Part shown: one piece after another, positions 33,478 through 43,390 of the stretch
Position numbering within the stretch: the first letter of the stretch is position 1
How the letters are laid out: every line of letters starts with the position of its first letter
Assembly: GCF_022808715.1 (NCBI RefSeq)
Contig: NZ_JAKZKX010000004.1
Location: forward strand, 164,667 to 228,666
DNA: 64,000 bases
Source of the DNA: Fundidesulfovibrio agrisoli
GTDB taxonomy: Bacteria > Desulfobacterota > Desulfovibrionia > Desulfovibrionales > Desulfovibrionaceae
Direction: 5' to 3'
Notes under the pieces: model-generated
The model's database searches: none
The model's input: the letters and a program-made list of their open reading frames with translations, nothing else
What the model was told of the DNA's origin: nothing
Made by a program: the position numbers and the translations under genes

Positions 33478-36012
33478 GTGAAAAGCGGACGGATCGGAGC
33501 GGGGTTGTTCGGCGCGTGGTTCGTGCGCCTTCTTGTGGCCCTCGCGCTGGCGCTTGCCGCTCTCCAGGCGGCATCCCCGGCCCTCACCGCCTATTGCGCA
33601 CCGCAAAGCCAGGCTGCCAAGCCGAGGCCCGCCTCCATCACCGTCGTCATGGACGACAACTATCCCCCCTTCATCTTCCGCTCCAGCAGCGGGGAGCTCC
33701 AGGGCGTTCTGGTGGACCAGTGGAAGCAGTGGTCCGAGGCCACCGGCGTGGCCGTGAACCTGGTGGCCACCGATTGGGACAAGGCCCAGCAGATCATGGC
33801 CGAAGGCCGGGCGGACGTCATCGACACCATGTTCGAAACCGAGGCCCGGTCCAGGGTCTACGACTTCACTCCGGCCTACTTCCAACTGGACGTCCCCGTC
33901 TTCTACCATAAGACCCTGAGCGGCATCACCAACCTGGACTCCCTTCAGGGCTTCACCATCGGGGTCAAGGCCGGGGATGCCTGCGTGGACGTGCTCCGTG
34001 GGCGCGGCATCACCTCGGTGAAGGAATTCAGCAGCTACGAAGATGTCATCAAGGCCGCCCGCGACGGCGTGGTCAAGGTCTTCTGCGTGGATAAGCCCCC
34101 GGCGCTGTACTACCTCTACAAGTACAACCTGGACGACGATTTCCTTTTCGGCTTCACCCTGTACTCGGGCGAGTTCCACCGGGCCGTGAAGAAAGGCCGG
34201 GAGGACCTGCTGAACTTGGTTGAGAGCGGCTTCGAGAGGATTCCCCGCGCGGAGCTCGAGGCCATCAACCACAAGTGGATGGGCGTGCCCCTCTACAACT
34301 CCCGGGTGCGCAGCATGATCCGCTACGCCATGGCCGCAGTGGCGGTCTGCCTTGGGATATTGGGCGGGTTCAACGTCGTGCTCAGGCGCCGGGTGCGCGC
34401 CAAGACCAGGGAGCTCTCCGATCTGCTGGAGGCCCTGCGCATGAGCGACGAGCGCTGGCAGTTCGCCCTGGAAGGGGCCGGGGCCGGCGTGTGGGACTGG
34501 AACGTGGCCACCGGCAAGGTCTTCTTCTCGGACCGCTGGAAATCCATGCTCGGCTTCGCGCCGCACGAGCTGCGGGACAACTTCGAGCAGTGGCGGGAGC
34601 TGCTGCACCCCGAGGACCTGGAGCACGCCGAGCGGACCGTGCAGCGCTATCTCTCCGGCGTGAGCTCCAGCTACGTGCTGGAGCACCGCCTGCGCTGCAA
34701 GGACGGCCGCTACCGCTGGATTCTGGCGGTCGGCAAGGTGATGGAGCGCGACCCCGCAGGGGCGCCCCTGCGCATGATCGGCACCCACACGGACATCTCC
34801 GCCCGCAAGGACGCCGAGGAATCCCTGCGCCGGGCGCTCACCTTCAATGAGATGATCCTGGAGCATTCCCCCGTGGGCGTGCTGCTCTACGACGGCGCGG
34901 GCGGCGCATGCGTCATGGCCAGCCGCGCGGCGGCGGATCTGCTGGGCGTTTCCAAGGCGGAGCTGCTCGGGCGCACCCTGCATTCCGTGGAAGTCTGGAA
35001 CGCGGCCGACCCGGCCTCCCCGGCGGGCAGGGCCCTGGCGGGGGAGGGCCTGCAGCGGGCGGACCTGCGCCTGCGCCGCACGGAAGAAGGCAGGGGAAAG
35101 GCGGAGTGCACCTTCTGCCGGATAGAGGTTGCGGGCGCGCCTTACCTTCTGGTCATCGCCGTGGATATTGACGAACGCGTGCGCATGTACACCATGATGG
35201 CCGAGACGGAGAAGATGATGTCCGTGGGCGGGCTCGCAGCGGGCATGGCCCACGAGATCAACAACCCGCTGGCGGGCATCCTGCAGAGCGCGCAGAACCT
35301 GCGCCGCCGTCTGGAGGCTGGCATCCGGGCCAACGAGAACGCCGCCGCGGAGGCGGGCTGCGGCCTGGACGCCATCCGGGACTATTGCTCCAGGAGGCGG
35401 GTGTTCGAGTTGCTGGACGCCGTGCGCGAAGCCGGGGAAAAGGCCGCCAGCATCGTGGCCAACATGCTCGAATTCAGCCGCAAGCCCGGGGCGGGGCACT
35501 TGCCGGTGGACATCGGCGTGCTTTTGGACAAGGCCCTGGAGCTCTGCGCCAACGACTACGACATGAAAAAGAAGTATGATTTCCGCAAGGTGGAGATCGT
35601 GCGGGAATACGCTCAGGGTATGCCGCATGTGCCCTGTTCGCCCACGCAGATCGAGCAGGTGGCCATGAACATTCTGCGCAACGCGGCCCAGGCCCTGACC
35701 TTGCGACGCGGCACGCCGGACGAGCGGCCGCCCAGGATAGTGCTGCGCACCGCGGTCGAGGCGGGCATGGCCCGCATCGACATCACGGACAACGGCCCCG
35801 GCATGGAGCCGGCCCTGCTCGGCAAGGTGTTCGAGCCCTTCTTCACCACCAAGGAGGTGGGCGAGGGCACGGGGCTGGGCCTTTCCGTGAGCTACTTCAT
35901 CGTCACCAGCAACCACGGCGGTTCGATCCAGGCCAGCTCCACGCCCGGCGAGGGCACCACCTTCACCATCCGGCTGCCGCTCGGCGCACAAGGGCGGGAG
36001 GCTGCGGCATGA
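33478..36012 (+). CDS. sensor histidine kinase with periplasmic SBP_bac_3-like domain and two PAS domains
   Basis: 844 residues from a GTG at 33478 (GGGGGAG upstream). Signal peptide (~1-40); periplasmic amino-acid-binding-like domain (~55-270; [15 protein letters not shown]). Membrane segment ~281-302; two PAS domains (~320-440, ~455-570). A HisKA domain with AHEINNPL gives phosphoacceptor His592, and a long insert with [15 protein letters not shown] precedes the ATPase. The HATPase has complete N, G1 (DNGPGME) and G2 (GTGLGLS) boxes. It likely senses a small periplasmic solute. Its stop overlaps rnhB by 4 bases, so a kinase is inserted in a housekeeping operon. No response regulator adjacent. 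Confidence 0.9.
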   Translation: MKSGRIGAGLFGAWFVRLLVALALALAALQAASPALTAYCAPQSQAAKPRPASITVVMDDNYPPFIFRSSSGELQGVLVDQWKQWSEATGVAVNLVATDWDKAQQIMAEGRADVIDTMFETEARSRVYDFTPAYFQLDVPVFYHKTLSGITNLDSLQGFTIGVKAGDACVDVLRGRGITSVKEFSSYEDVIKAARDGVVKVFCVDKPPALYYLYKYNLDDDFLFGFTLYSGEFHRAVKKGREDLLNLVESGFERIPRAELEAINHKWMGVPLYNSRVRSMIRYAMAAVAVCLGILGGFNVVLRRRVRAKTRELSDLLEALRMSDERWQFALEGAGAGVWDWNVATGKVFFSDRWKSMLGFAPHELRDNFEQWRELLHPEDLEHAERTVQRYLSGVSSSYVLEHRLRCKDGRYRWILAVGKVMERDPAGAPLRMIGTHTDISARKDAEESLRRALTFNEMILEHSPVGVLLYDGAGGACVMASRAAADLLGVSKAELLGRTLHSVEVWNAADPASPAGRALAGEGLQRADLRLRRTEEGRGKAECTFCRIEVAGAPYLLVIAVDIDERVRMYTMMAETEKMMSVGGLAAGMAHEINNPLAGILQSAQNLRRRLEAGIRANENAAAEAGCGLDAIRDYCSRRRVFELLDAVREAGEKAASIVANMLEFSRKPGAGHLPVDIGVLLDKALELCANDYDMKKKYDFRKVEIVREYAQGMPHVPCSPTQIEQVAMNILRNAAQALTLRRGTPDERPPRIVLRTAVEAGMARIDITDNGPGMEPALLGKVFEPFFTTKEVGEGTGLGLSVSYFIVTSNHGGSIQASSTPGEGTTFTIRLPLGAQGREAAA

Positions 36013-36620
36013 TCGTGGGCATCGACGAGGCGGGGCGCGGCTGCCTGGCCGGGCCGGTGGTGGCCGGGGCGGTGATATTGCCTGAGGCGTTCGACCTGCC
36101 GGGCCTCACCGACTCCAAGAAGCTCACCGAGCGCGGGCGGCTGGCGCTGGAGCCCGCCATCAAGGCCCAGGCCGTGGCCTGGGGCCTCGGCGTGGCCTGG
36201 GCCCCGGAGATCGACCGCATCAACATCCTACAGGCCACCTTCGTGGCCATGGCTCGGGCCTTGGCCTTGCTGGGCTCGCGGCCCACGCTCGTGCTGGTTG
36301 ACGGCGACAAGATCATCCCCAGCCGCCTGCTGCACATCCACACCCTGCGCCAGCGGGCAGAGGTGGAGGGCGACGCGCGCATCCCGGCCATCTCGGCCGC
36401 GTCCATCCTGGCAAAGACCTTCCGCGACCGCATCATGACCAAGCTGGAGAACCGCTTCCCCGGCTACGGCTTCGTGGAGCACAAGGGCTACGGCACCAAG
36501 GTTCACCGCGAGGCCATCCTGCGCCTGGGGCCGTGTGCGCAGCACCGCATGACCTTCAGGGGCGTCCGCCCCGAGCCCAAGGCCGTTCTCCAGGAGCGCC
36601 CGTGCCTGCCGGGCATCTGA
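36009..36620 (+). CDS. rnhB: ribonuclease HII
   Basis: 203 residues. The active-site motif is [14 protein letters not shown]. Further motifs are LTDSKKL, VDGDKI and the C-terminal [14 protein letters not shown]. Removes RNA from RNA-DNA hybrids and misincorporated ribonucleotides. ATG overlaps the kinase stop (ATGA). Its end overlaps the yraN start. Confidence 0.96.
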   Translation: MIVGIDEAGRGCLAGPVVAGAVILPEAFDLPGLTDSKKLTERGRLALEPAIKAQAVAWGLGVAWAPEIDRINILQATFVAMARALALLGSRPTLVLVDGDKIIPSRLLHIHTLRQRAEVEGDARIPAISAASILAKTFRDRIMTKLENRFPGYGFVEHKGYGTKVHREAILRLGPCAQHRMTFRGVRPEPKAVLQERPCLPGI

Positions 36621-37018
36621 CCCTGGGCCGCGAGGGCGAGGATGCCGCCGAGAGCCTGCTGCGCCGGGCCGGGATGCGGGTGCTGGAGCGCAACTTCCGC
36701 TGCCGCACCGGCGAGCTGGATCTGGTGTGCCAGCACGGGGACACCATCGTCTTCGTGGAGGTCAAGACGCGCGGCCTGGGCAGCCTGGGCAGCGGGACGG
36801 ACGCCGTGGACGGGCGCAAGCGGGGCAAGCTGATCCGCGCGGCGAGCGAGTTCCTTTCCGCCAGGGGCTGGTGGGAGAGGCCCTGCCGTTTCGACGTGGT
36901 GAGTGTGGTCTCCGACGGGGAGCGGCTCACGGCCGAGCATGTGCCGGACGCCTTCCAGGCGGATTTCGCGGCGGACGGGAAGGGCAGGGGACGGGGCGGA
37001 GGATGGCAGCCCTGGTAA
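36602..37018 (+). CDS. yraN: UPF0102 (YraN) nuclease-fold protein
   Basis: 138 residues from a GTG inside the 3' end of rnhB (AGGAGC upstream). Motifs are [29 protein letters not shown] and IVFVEVKTR, the endonuclease-like core of the YraN family. Standard neighbour of rnhB. Function unsettled; possible role in recombination or genome maintenance. Confidence 0.92.
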   Translation: MPAGHLTLGREGEDAAESLLRRAGMRVLERNFRCRTGELDLVCQHGDTIVFVEVKTRGLGSLGSGTDAVDGRKRGKLIRAASEFLSARGWWERPCRFDVVSVVSDGERLTAEHVPDAFQADFAADGKGRGRGGGWQPW

Positions 37019-37029
37019 GGCTGTGACCG

Positions 37030-37242
37030 CTAGATGACCACGTTGCCGATGATGCGCCCCTTTTCGGTCTGCTCGAAGGCGTGGCTCCAGGCGTTGACCG
37101 AGACGGGGGAGGGCGGCAGCGGGGCGCGCTCGAACCTGGCCACGGCGGCCTGCTGGGGGTCGCCCTGAACCAGGCCCCCTGCGTTGGCCATGGAGATATA
37201 GCCCGTGGAGTAGGCCGCGTCGCGTACGCTGTCGGTGGACAT
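37030..37242 (-). CDS. small protein of unknown function
   Basis: 70 residues, MSTDSVRDAAYSTGYISM at the N-terminus and ending in EQTEKGRIIGNVVI. The AAGGG-type Shine-Dalgarno is weak. The frame stays open into rsmI antisense, so its being a gene rests on the sensible start and composition. No family recognised. It lies between yraN and rsmI on the opposite strand. Confidence 0.5.
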   Translation of the reverse strand: MSTDSVRDAAYSTGYISMANAGGLVQGDPQQAAVARFERAPLPPSPVSVNAWSHAFEQTEKGRIIGNVVI

Positions 37243-37318
37243 GGCCCTTCGATATCCCCCGCGCCATGGCCAGTCAAGCGCACTTGCAATCGGGGTGCGC
37301 GCATGTGATAAATCACCC

Positions 37319-38170
37319 ATGAACGATTCCTCCGGGACACTCTGGATCGTGGCCACCCCGCTGGGGAATCCGCAGGATTTCTCCCCTCGGGCAAGGCAGG
37401 TCCTGGAACAGGCCGGGATGATCCTCTGCGAGGACACCCGCCGCGCCGCGCGCCTCTTCGCCGCCCAGAACATGGAGCAGCGCCGCTTCCTCTCCCTCTT
37501 CGACCACAACGAGCAAGGCCGCGTGCCCCAGGTGCTCGCCCACCTGGAGCAGGGCGGCGACGCCGCGCTCATCTCCGACGCGGGCACGCCCGTGCTCTCG
37601 GACCCTGGCTTCCTGCTGGTGCGCGCCTGCCGGGAGGCCGGGCACCCCGTGCGCCCAGTGCCCGGGCCGTCGGCGGTCATGGCAGCCCTGTGCGCCTCTG
37701 GCCTGGCCCCGCAGCCCTTCACCTTCCTGGGCTTTCTGCCGCGCAAGGCCGGGGACGTGCGCCAGGCCTTCGCCCGCTTCGCCTCCGCCGGGTGCACCCT
37801 GGTCTTCTTCGAGCGCAAGGACAGGCTGGGCAAGTCCCTGGCGGCAGCGCTGGAGGCCCTGGGCGAGCGCGAGTGCGTCATCGCCCGCGAGCTGACTAAG
37901 ACCCACGAGGAGTTCATCACGGGCAGGCTCTCCGAACTGGCCGGCAAGGAGCTGGACCTGCTGGGCGAGCTCACCGTGGTGCTCGGCCCCGCGCTTGAAA
38001 GGGGCCAGGCTGCGGACGAGGATGTGGAGAGCGTGCTGGCCGGCGAGATCGCCGCCGGGGGCAAGCCCAAGGAGGTGGCCCGCAGGGCCGCGGCCCGGCT
38101 CAAGGGCCTCACGGTGAAGGAACTCTACGAACGCGTGCTGGCCGCGCAGGGGAGGGCTGGCGATGGGTGA
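37319..38170 (+). CDS. rsmI: 16S rRNA (cytidine1402-2'-O)-methyltransferase
   Basis: 283 residues. Tetrapyrrole-methylase fold with LWIVATPLGNPQDFSPRA, CEDTRRAARLF, ALISDAGTPVLSDPG and RPVPGPSAV. C-terminal region as in RsmI. Makes part of m4Cm1402 in 16S rRNA. No clear Shine-Dalgarno. Overlaps the next kinase gene by 8 bases. Confidence 0.96.
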   Translation: MNDSSGTLWIVATPLGNPQDFSPRARQVLEQAGMILCEDTRRAARLFAAQNMEQRRFLSLFDHNEQGRVPQVLAHLEQGGDAALISDAGTPVLSDPGFLLVRACREAGHPVRPVPGPSAVMAALCASGLAPQPFTFLGFLPRKAGDVRQAFARFASAGCTLVFFERKDRLGKSLAAALEALGERECVIARELTKTHEEFITGRLSELAGKELDLLGELTVVLGPALERGQAADEDVESVLAGEIAAGGKPKEVARRAAARLKGLTVKELYERVLAAQGRAGDG

Positions 38171-39677
38171 CCGGCTGCCCGAGGGCTACTGCCTGTGGGA
38201 GATGGAGGATGTGGGCTTCAGCGTGGGCCTCATCGGCACGGGGCCGGGCTTCCGGGCCATCCTGGACATCGTCTGCGGCCAGACGGCCGCCGAATTTCTG
38301 CCGCCCATGACCCTCACCGCGCTCTCGGAACCTGGCCCCGAGACCGAGAAAATGCGCGACCCCCGTGTGGCGGGCCTCCCCGTGTACCCCACCTGGCGGG
38401 AGATGATGGCCGCCCACCCAGACATCAACCTGCTCATCGAGCTGGCGGGCAAACGCCACACGGTCAAGCAGATCGTGAGCGAGCTGCCCGACGGCGTGGC
38501 CTTCATCGACCACACCGCCTCATTCTTCCTCTGCGCCCTGGAGAAGTTCGCCGAAGTCAACGCCCGCTGCCAGGCCAGCCTGGACAGCCAGCGCGTGCTG
38601 CTGCAAGCCATCGTCAACGAGGTGCCTGAGGACATCCTCCTGCTGGACCGACAGGGCCGCGTGGTGGACGCCAACCGCAACGTGGAGGCGCGGCTCGGCC
38701 TTCCCAAGGAGGCCTTCCTGGGCAAGCCCTGCTACGAGGTGCAGGCCGTGCGCGACGACATGCCCTTCTGCGATCCGGGGCAGCACACCTGCCCGTTCCA
38801 CACCGCGCTCAGCACCGGACGGAAGGCCGAATCCCTGGAGACCCGGGTCAGCAAGGACGGGCGCATGCTCTATTTCAGGGAGTACGCCTACCCCATCTAC
38901 GACGCCTCTCGCTCCATCGGCCACGTCATGGTCATGCGCCGCGACATCACCTCGCGCACGGAGTACGAGAAGCGGCTCCAGCAGAGCGAGAAACTCGGCG
39001 TGGTGGAGCGCCTCTCCGCCTATCTGGCCCACGAGATCAGGAACCCGCTTTTCGCCATCGGCGGGTTCACCAACTCGCTGCTCAAGTCGCCCAACCTCTC
39101 GGAGCGGGAGCGCGAGAAGGTGAAGATCATCCTGGAGGAAACCGCCCGGCTGGACGTGATCCTCAAGGACATCATCGGCTTCGCCAGGCCGGGGGCAGAC
39201 GTGCCCGGCGAGGTGGACGTCTGCGCCGTGGTGCGCGAGGCCCTGGGGGTGATGCGCCAGGGCTTCATGCCCAAAGGCGTTGCCCTGGACTCGGAGGACC
39301 AATGCCGCGTGCCCAGGGCCGTGGCCCACGAGGACGTGCTGCGCCGTGCCGTGATGCACCTGGTGGCCAACGCGGTGGAGTCCATCGAGGGCGAGGGCAG
39401 GGTGGTGGTGCGCGTGGGCATGGACCAGGGCTTCGTGCGCATCGCCGTGTCGGACACGGGCAAGGGCATGCCCCAGGAAGTGCTGGAGCACGTGTTCAGC
39501 CCCTTCTTCGGCACCAAGCACAAGGGCTACGGCCTTGGCCTGGCCATGATCCGCAAGGCCGTGGAGGACTGGGGCGGCCAGGTGGAGATCGCCAGCCGCG
39601 AAGGGCACGGCACGGATGTGGTGCTGCGCCTGACGCCCGTGCCCGCGCTCGTCGGCGACGCGCCGGAAAAGAGTTGA
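38163..39677 (+). CDS. sensor histidine kinase with N-terminal Rossmann-like domain and PAS domain
   Basis: 504 residues. GGAGGG upstream supports the ATG at 38163; it overlaps the rsmI stop. Residues ~15-125 look like an NAD-binding Rossmann domain (SVGLIGTGPGFRAIL, then a Thr/Leu strand and HPDINLLIELAG). A PAS domain (~145-265) contains three Cys (CYEV; CDPGQHTC). The HisKA AHEIRNPL puts the phosphoacceptor at His290. The HATPase with DTGKGM and GYGLGLA is complete. A cytoplasmic kinase sensing NAD(P)/redox state is plausible but inferred. The Hpt gene follows after 27 bases. Confidence 0.88.
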   Translation: MGDRLPEGYCLWEMEDVGFSVGLIGTGPGFRAILDIVCGQTAAEFLPPMTLTALSEPGPETEKMRDPRVAGLPVYPTWREMMAAHPDINLLIELAGKRHTVKQIVSELPDGVAFIDHTASFFLCALEKFAEVNARCQASLDSQRVLLQAIVNEVPEDILLLDRQGRVVDANRNVEARLGLPKEAFLGKPCYEVQAVRDDMPFCDPGQHTCPFHTALSTGRKAESLETRVSKDGRMLYFREYAYPIYDASRSIGHVMVMRRDITSRTEYEKRLQQSEKLGVVERLSAYLAHEIRNPLFAIGGFTNSLLKSPNLSEREREKVKIILEETARLDVILKDIIGFARPGADVPGEVDVCAVVREALGVMRQGFMPKGVALDSEDQCRVPRAVAHEDVLRRAVMHLVANAVESIEGEGRVVVRVGMDQGFVRIAVSDTGKGMPQEVLEHVFSPFFGTKHKGYGLGLAMIRKAVEDWGGQVEIASREGHGTDVVLRLTPVPALVGDAPEKS

Positions 39678-39704
39678 TGCGCCCGCCCGGCTTCACTATA
39701 GAGC

Positions 39705-40067
39705 ATGTCCATGACGCACGCCGATCTTCTCAATCTGCCCAGGCTGTTGGAACGCCTCGAGGACGACAGGGAACTCCTGCTGGAGATATTCGACGTCTTC
39801 ATCGAGGAGACCCCGGCCCGGCGGGAGCGGATCGGCGAGGCCGTCCAGTCGGGCGACCTGACCGCCGTGGTCCAGTGGGCCCACGCCCTCAAAGGCACCA
39901 GCGGCACGCTCCAGGCCGTGCCCCTCAACGAGATATGCTACAGGCTCGAAATGGCCGCCCGCGCGGGCGACGCCCCCCTCGCCCATTCGCTCATCCCCGT
40001 CGCGGTGGACCTGCTGGACCGCACCGCCGCCCACATCGCGGAGCTTCGCGCCGAAATGACCTCCTGA
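39705..40067 (+). CDS. Hpt phosphotransfer protein
   Basis: 120 residues; ATG at 39705 (a second ATG lies at 39711). One four-helix Hpt domain with the phosphoacceptor His in WAHALKGTSGTL. Transfers phosphate between receiver domains. It sits just after the Rossmann-PAS kinase, so it may serve that system. No response regulator is next to it; the receiver-kinase hybrid at 11055 is the nearest in this window. Confidence 0.88.
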   Translation: MSMTHADLLNLPRLLERLEDDRELLLEIFDVFIEETPARRERIGEAVQSGDLTAVVQWAHALKGTSGTLQAVPLNEICYRLEMAARAGDAPLAHSLIPVAVDLLDRTAAHIAELRAEMTS

Positions 40068-40506
40068 CGGCCGGTTGCAAAATCCCCGCTGGCTGCGCTG
40101 CCGCAAGCTAGTCTGGTTCTCGCGTATGCCAACTACGCTTCGTTCTTGATTTTTTCATGCGCCTCGCCAGCGTGTTTTTTTGAGCAGGACGCGAATTCAA
40201 ACCGTATCAAGGCCTGTTGGCTCCTTCCCCGCGTTCCCATCCGTTTTGCTTCGATTCCCTCAATTCGCGTCAAGGGAAATTATCGTAACCGGTTCGTGCG
40301 CAATTTTCGTAACCGGCGCATTGTTTCGTCTTCACCATCGGCGCGGGGCGCGGCTTCCCGGCCCTGGCGGGCCATGGCATGCTCATTGCTTTAGGCGTCT
40401 GCGCGCAAACGCGCGCCCCTGCCGGGCAAATGGGGACAACCCCCTCCAGGGCAGGCACAACTACGCGATATCCCGGCGAAAAGATGCCGGAAAAGGTGAG
40501 GAAGCC
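40068..40506. promoter_or_regulatory. long leader of the glycan cluster
   Basis: 439 bases. TCGTAACCGG is repeated directly at 40283-40292 and 40307-40316, 24 bases apart, suggesting an operator. Next comes a potential switch: GCCGGG at 40421-40426 can pair with CCCGGC at 40472-40477, or the latter with GCCGG at 40486-40490, just before the AGGTGAGG ribosome site. A GCGCG-CAAA-CGCGC hairpin lies at 40401-40415. I do not recognise a known riboswitch class; the pairing is seen in sequence, its function is inference. Confidence 0.4.
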
Positions 40507-43290
40507 ATGTTTCAGCTAGAAGGCGGAGCAGCAGGTCAGGGCATTCTGGAGCGTCCTCGCGTACACGGGCGTTTCCTGTTCCTCGGCGACAAGAAGTTCT
40601 TCATCAAGGGCGTCACTTACGGCCCGTTCCCCGAGAACGAGAACGGCGAGCCCCTGCCCGAGCCCGAGCGCGTGGCCGAGGACTTCCGCCTGATGCGCAC
40701 CATCGGCGTGAACACCATCCGCGTGTACTACGTGCCGCCCAAGTGGTTCCTGGACACCGCCGCCCGCCTGGGCATCCACGTGATGGTCGGCATTCCCTGG
40801 CCCCAGCACCTCTGCTTCCTGGACCAGTGGGAAGTGAAGGAATCCATCAAGGACACCATGCGCGAGGCCGCCCGCGCCTGCGCCGGGCACCCCGCCGTGC
40901 TTGCCTACCTGATCGGCAACGAGATCCCCAGCCACATCGTGCGCTGGAGCGGCGCCAAGAAGGTGGAGAAGTTCCTGGGCAAGCTGGCCGCCATCGTCCG
41001 CGAGGAGGACCCCTCCGGCCTGGTGACCTACGCCAACTACCCCTCCACGGAGTACCTGAAGCTGCCCTTCCTGGACTTCCTGTGCTTCAACGTCTACCTG
41101 CACAACGAGAAGAGCTTCCGCGCCTACGTGAAGCGCCTGCAGAACGTGGCCTGCGACATGCCCCTGGTGCTCTCCGAGTTCGGCATGGACTCCCTGCGCC
41201 ACGGCGAGGCCGCCCAGGCCGAGTTCCTCGACTGGCAGGTCATGGCCGCCTTCGAGGAAGGCGTCTCCGGCACCATGGTCTTCGCCTGGACCGACGAGTG
41301 GTACACCGGCGGGCACCTCATTGAGGACTGGAAGTTCGGCATCGTCGACGCCGACCGCAAGCCCAAGGCCGCCTTCGAGGCCGTGGCCAAGGCCTACGCC
41401 AACCCGCTGCCCCCGCTGCCGCCCAAGCAGCCCATGATCTCCGTGGTGGTCTGCGCCTACAACGCCGACTCCACCATGGAAGGCTGCCTGGCAAGCTTCC
41501 AGCATGTGGAATACCCCAATTTCGAAGTGATCGTGGTGGACGACGGCTCCACGGACAAGACCGGCGAGATCTCCGACAAGTACGCCGCCAAGTTCCCCTT
41601 CATCCACGTGATCCACCAGCCCAACCTGGGCCTGTCGGCCGCGCGCAACGTGGGCATGTACGCCGCCAAGGGCGACATCGTGGCCTACACCGACTCCGAC
41701 TGCTACGTGGACCCCCACTGGCTGACCTACATGGCCTGGGCCTTCCAGGACGAGCGCTTCGCCGTGGTGGGCGGCCCCAACCTGCCCCCCATGGAGGATA
41801 ACCGCACCGCCGCCTGCGTGGCCGTCTCCCCCGGCGCGCCCACGCACGTGCTGGTCACCGACGAGATCGCCGAGCACGTCCCGGGCTGCAACATGGCCTA
41901 CCGCAAGGAAAACCTGATGGAGATCGGCGGCTTCGACGCGACCTACCGCGCCGCCGGCGACGACGTGGACGTGTGCTGGCGCCTGATGGACATGGGCCAC
42001 CTGATCGGCTTCCACGCGGGCATGATGGTCTGGCATCACCGCCGCAACACCATCAAGGCCTACATGAAGCAGCAGAAGGGCTACGGCCGCGCCGAGGCGC
42101 TGCTCATGCCCAAGCACCCGCACCGCTTCAACGTGCTGGGCAACTCCCGCTGGGCCGGGCGCATCTACGGCGACATCTCCGGCGCGCTGCTCTCCACCCG
42201 CCCGGTGATCTACCACGGCGTGTTCGGCTCCGGCCTGTTCCAGACGCTCTACGAGCCCAAGGGCAGCCTGACCGCCTACCTGCCGCTCTCCTTCGAGTGG
42301 ATGATGGCCGCCTTCGTGGTCCTGGCCTCGGGCTTCCTGTTCGCCCCCATGTTCGCCCTGGGCGCGCTGATGCTCGGCACCACCATGGCCTTCGTGTGCC
42401 ACCGCGCCGCCCAGGCCAAGCTGCCCAAGCGCCACGACACCTTCTTCTCCCGCGTGATCATCGCCCTGCTGACCTTGGCCCAGCCCTGGGTGCGCGGCAA
42501 GGCCCGCTACCAGACCCTGATGGACCTGCGCCGCGCGGGCCGCAAGGGCGCCACCACCGGCAACATGGCCGTGCTCGGCCTGCCCGAGGAGGCCGCCCTG
42601 CCCAAGTACACCTTCTGGCAGAAGATCAAGGACACCTGCTCCATCTTCCGCCGGGGCCTGCGCTTCCACCGCTTCTTCTGGAACATCAAGTCCCTGGAAC
42701 GCGAGGACGTGCTGGAGCACCTGCTGCGCGTGCTGCGCACCCTCAACGTGAGCCACACCACTGACTCGGGCTACGCCTCCTCCACCGCCGCCCCCTGGGA
42801 CCTGCGCGTGGAGCCGGGCCTGATGGCCTCCATGAAGCTGCGCGTCACGGTTGAAAACCACGGCGGCGAGAAGCGGTTCGTGCGCCTGGCCGGGTCCATC
42901 GCCCCCACCGCCTTCGCCGTGGCCCTCACCGGCCTGACCCTGGCCGCCGCCGCGGGCTGCCTGGCCTTCGGAGCGCTGATCCCGGCCGCGGGCTGCGCGG
43001 GCGCCTCCCTGCTGTCCATCCTCTGGACGGCCAAGGGCATGTCCCACGGGGCCTCCATGGTCACCAAGCTGACCCAGCACCTGATGACCTGCAAGGCCGG
43101 CTGCTCCATGAGCGAGCCCGAGCACGCCAAGCCCGAGGCCGCCGAGGCACCCAAGGCCGAATCCGAGGCCGTGGCCGTGAAGCCCGCCCGCGAGCAGGCC
43201 GAAGCCGCCGAGAACGCCGAGGCCGTCCTTGTCCGCGAGGAGGCCGAGCCCGCCGCCGCCCGGACCACTGTGGACGCCCCGCTTCAGTAG
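40507..43290 (+). CDS. glycosidase-GT2 glycosyltransferase fusion membrane protein
   Basis: 927 residues from the ATG at 40507 (GAGG upstream; the frame is open before it). Residues ~15-305 form a glycoside hydrolase TIM barrel of the GH2/GH17-like clan with Glu139 (IGNEIPS) and Glu224 (LSEFGMDS) as likely acid/base and nucleophile. Residues 310-~560 form a processive-type GT2 domain: VVCAYN, VVDDGSTDK, and DxD at 396-398. Membrane segments lie at ~598-631 and ~799-839. The tail is Ala/Glu-rich. No signal peptide. Likely builds a beta-glycan at the inner membrane; the hydrolase part may cut, transfer or cyclise it, as GH17-GT2 proteins are thought to do. Confidence 0.88.
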   Translation: MFQLEGGAAGQGILERPRVHGRFLFLGDKKFFIKGVTYGPFPENENGEPLPEPERVAEDFRLMRTIGVNTIRVYYVPPKWFLDTAARLGIHVMVGIPWPQHLCFLDQWEVKESIKDTMREAARACAGHPAVLAYLIGNEIPSHIVRWSGAKKVEKFLGKLAAIVREEDPSGLVTYANYPSTEYLKLPFLDFLCFNVYLHNEKSFRAYVKRLQNVACDMPLVLSEFGMDSLRHGEAAQAEFLDWQVMAAFEEGVSGTMVFAWTDEWYTGGHLIEDWKFGIVDADRKPKAAFEAVAKAYANPLPPLPPKQPMISVVVCAYNADSTMEGCLASFQHVEYPNFEVIVVDDGSTDKTGEISDKYAAKFPFIHVIHQPNLGLSAARNVGMYAAKGDIVAYTDSDCYVDPHWLTYMAWAFQDERFAVVGGPNLPPMEDNRTAACVAVSPGAPTHVLVTDEIAEHVPGCNMAYRKENLMEIGGFDATYRAAGDDVDVCWRLMDMGHLIGFHAGMMVWHHRRNTIKAYMKQQKGYGRAEALLMPKHPHRFNVLGNSRWAGRIYGDISGALLSTRPVIYHGVFGSGLFQTLYEPKGSLTAYLPLSFEWMMAAFVVLASGFLFAPMFALGALMLGTTMAFVCHRAAQAKLPKRHDTFFSRVIIALLTLAQPWVRGKARYQTLMDLRRAGRKGATTGNMAVLGLPEEAALPKYTFWQKIKDTCSIFRRGLRFHRFFWNIKSLEREDVLEHLLRVLRTLNVSHTTDSGYASSTAAPWDLRVEPGLMASMKLRVTVENHGGEKRFVRLAGSIAPTAFAVALTGLTLAAAAGCLAFGALIPAAGCAGASLLSILWTAKGMSHGASMVTKLTQHLMTCKAGCSMSEPEHAKPEAAEAPKAESEAVAVKPAREQAEAAENAEAVLVREEAEPAAARTTVDAPLQ

Positions 43291-43326
43291 ATGACATCCT
43301 AGACGCTTGCGCGTATGACCCGAACC

Positions 43327-43356
43327 GGGCCGGAGGGGGACGCCCCCTCCGGCCCG
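43327..43356 (+). other. strong hairpin between the GT2 fusion gene and the ABC exporter gene
   Basis: GGGCCGGAGGGGG / CCCCCTCCGGCCC with a 3-base loop. No T-run, so more likely an mRNA-stability or processing structure than a terminator. Confidence 0.55.
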
Positions 43357-43390
43357 CATGCGGTCAACCCCAACCTCCCGACATACATAT

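Noticed and set aside
40421..40477. c-di-GMP (GEMM) riboswitch
   Set aside because: A GGGCAAA word is present, but the conserved tetraloop-receptor and second stem of the GEMM class are not found.
40516..43359. 947-codon antisense frame opposite the GH-GT2 gene
   Set aside because: Gly/His/Val-rich repetitive text, no domain; the plus strand encodes a clear two-domain enzyme.
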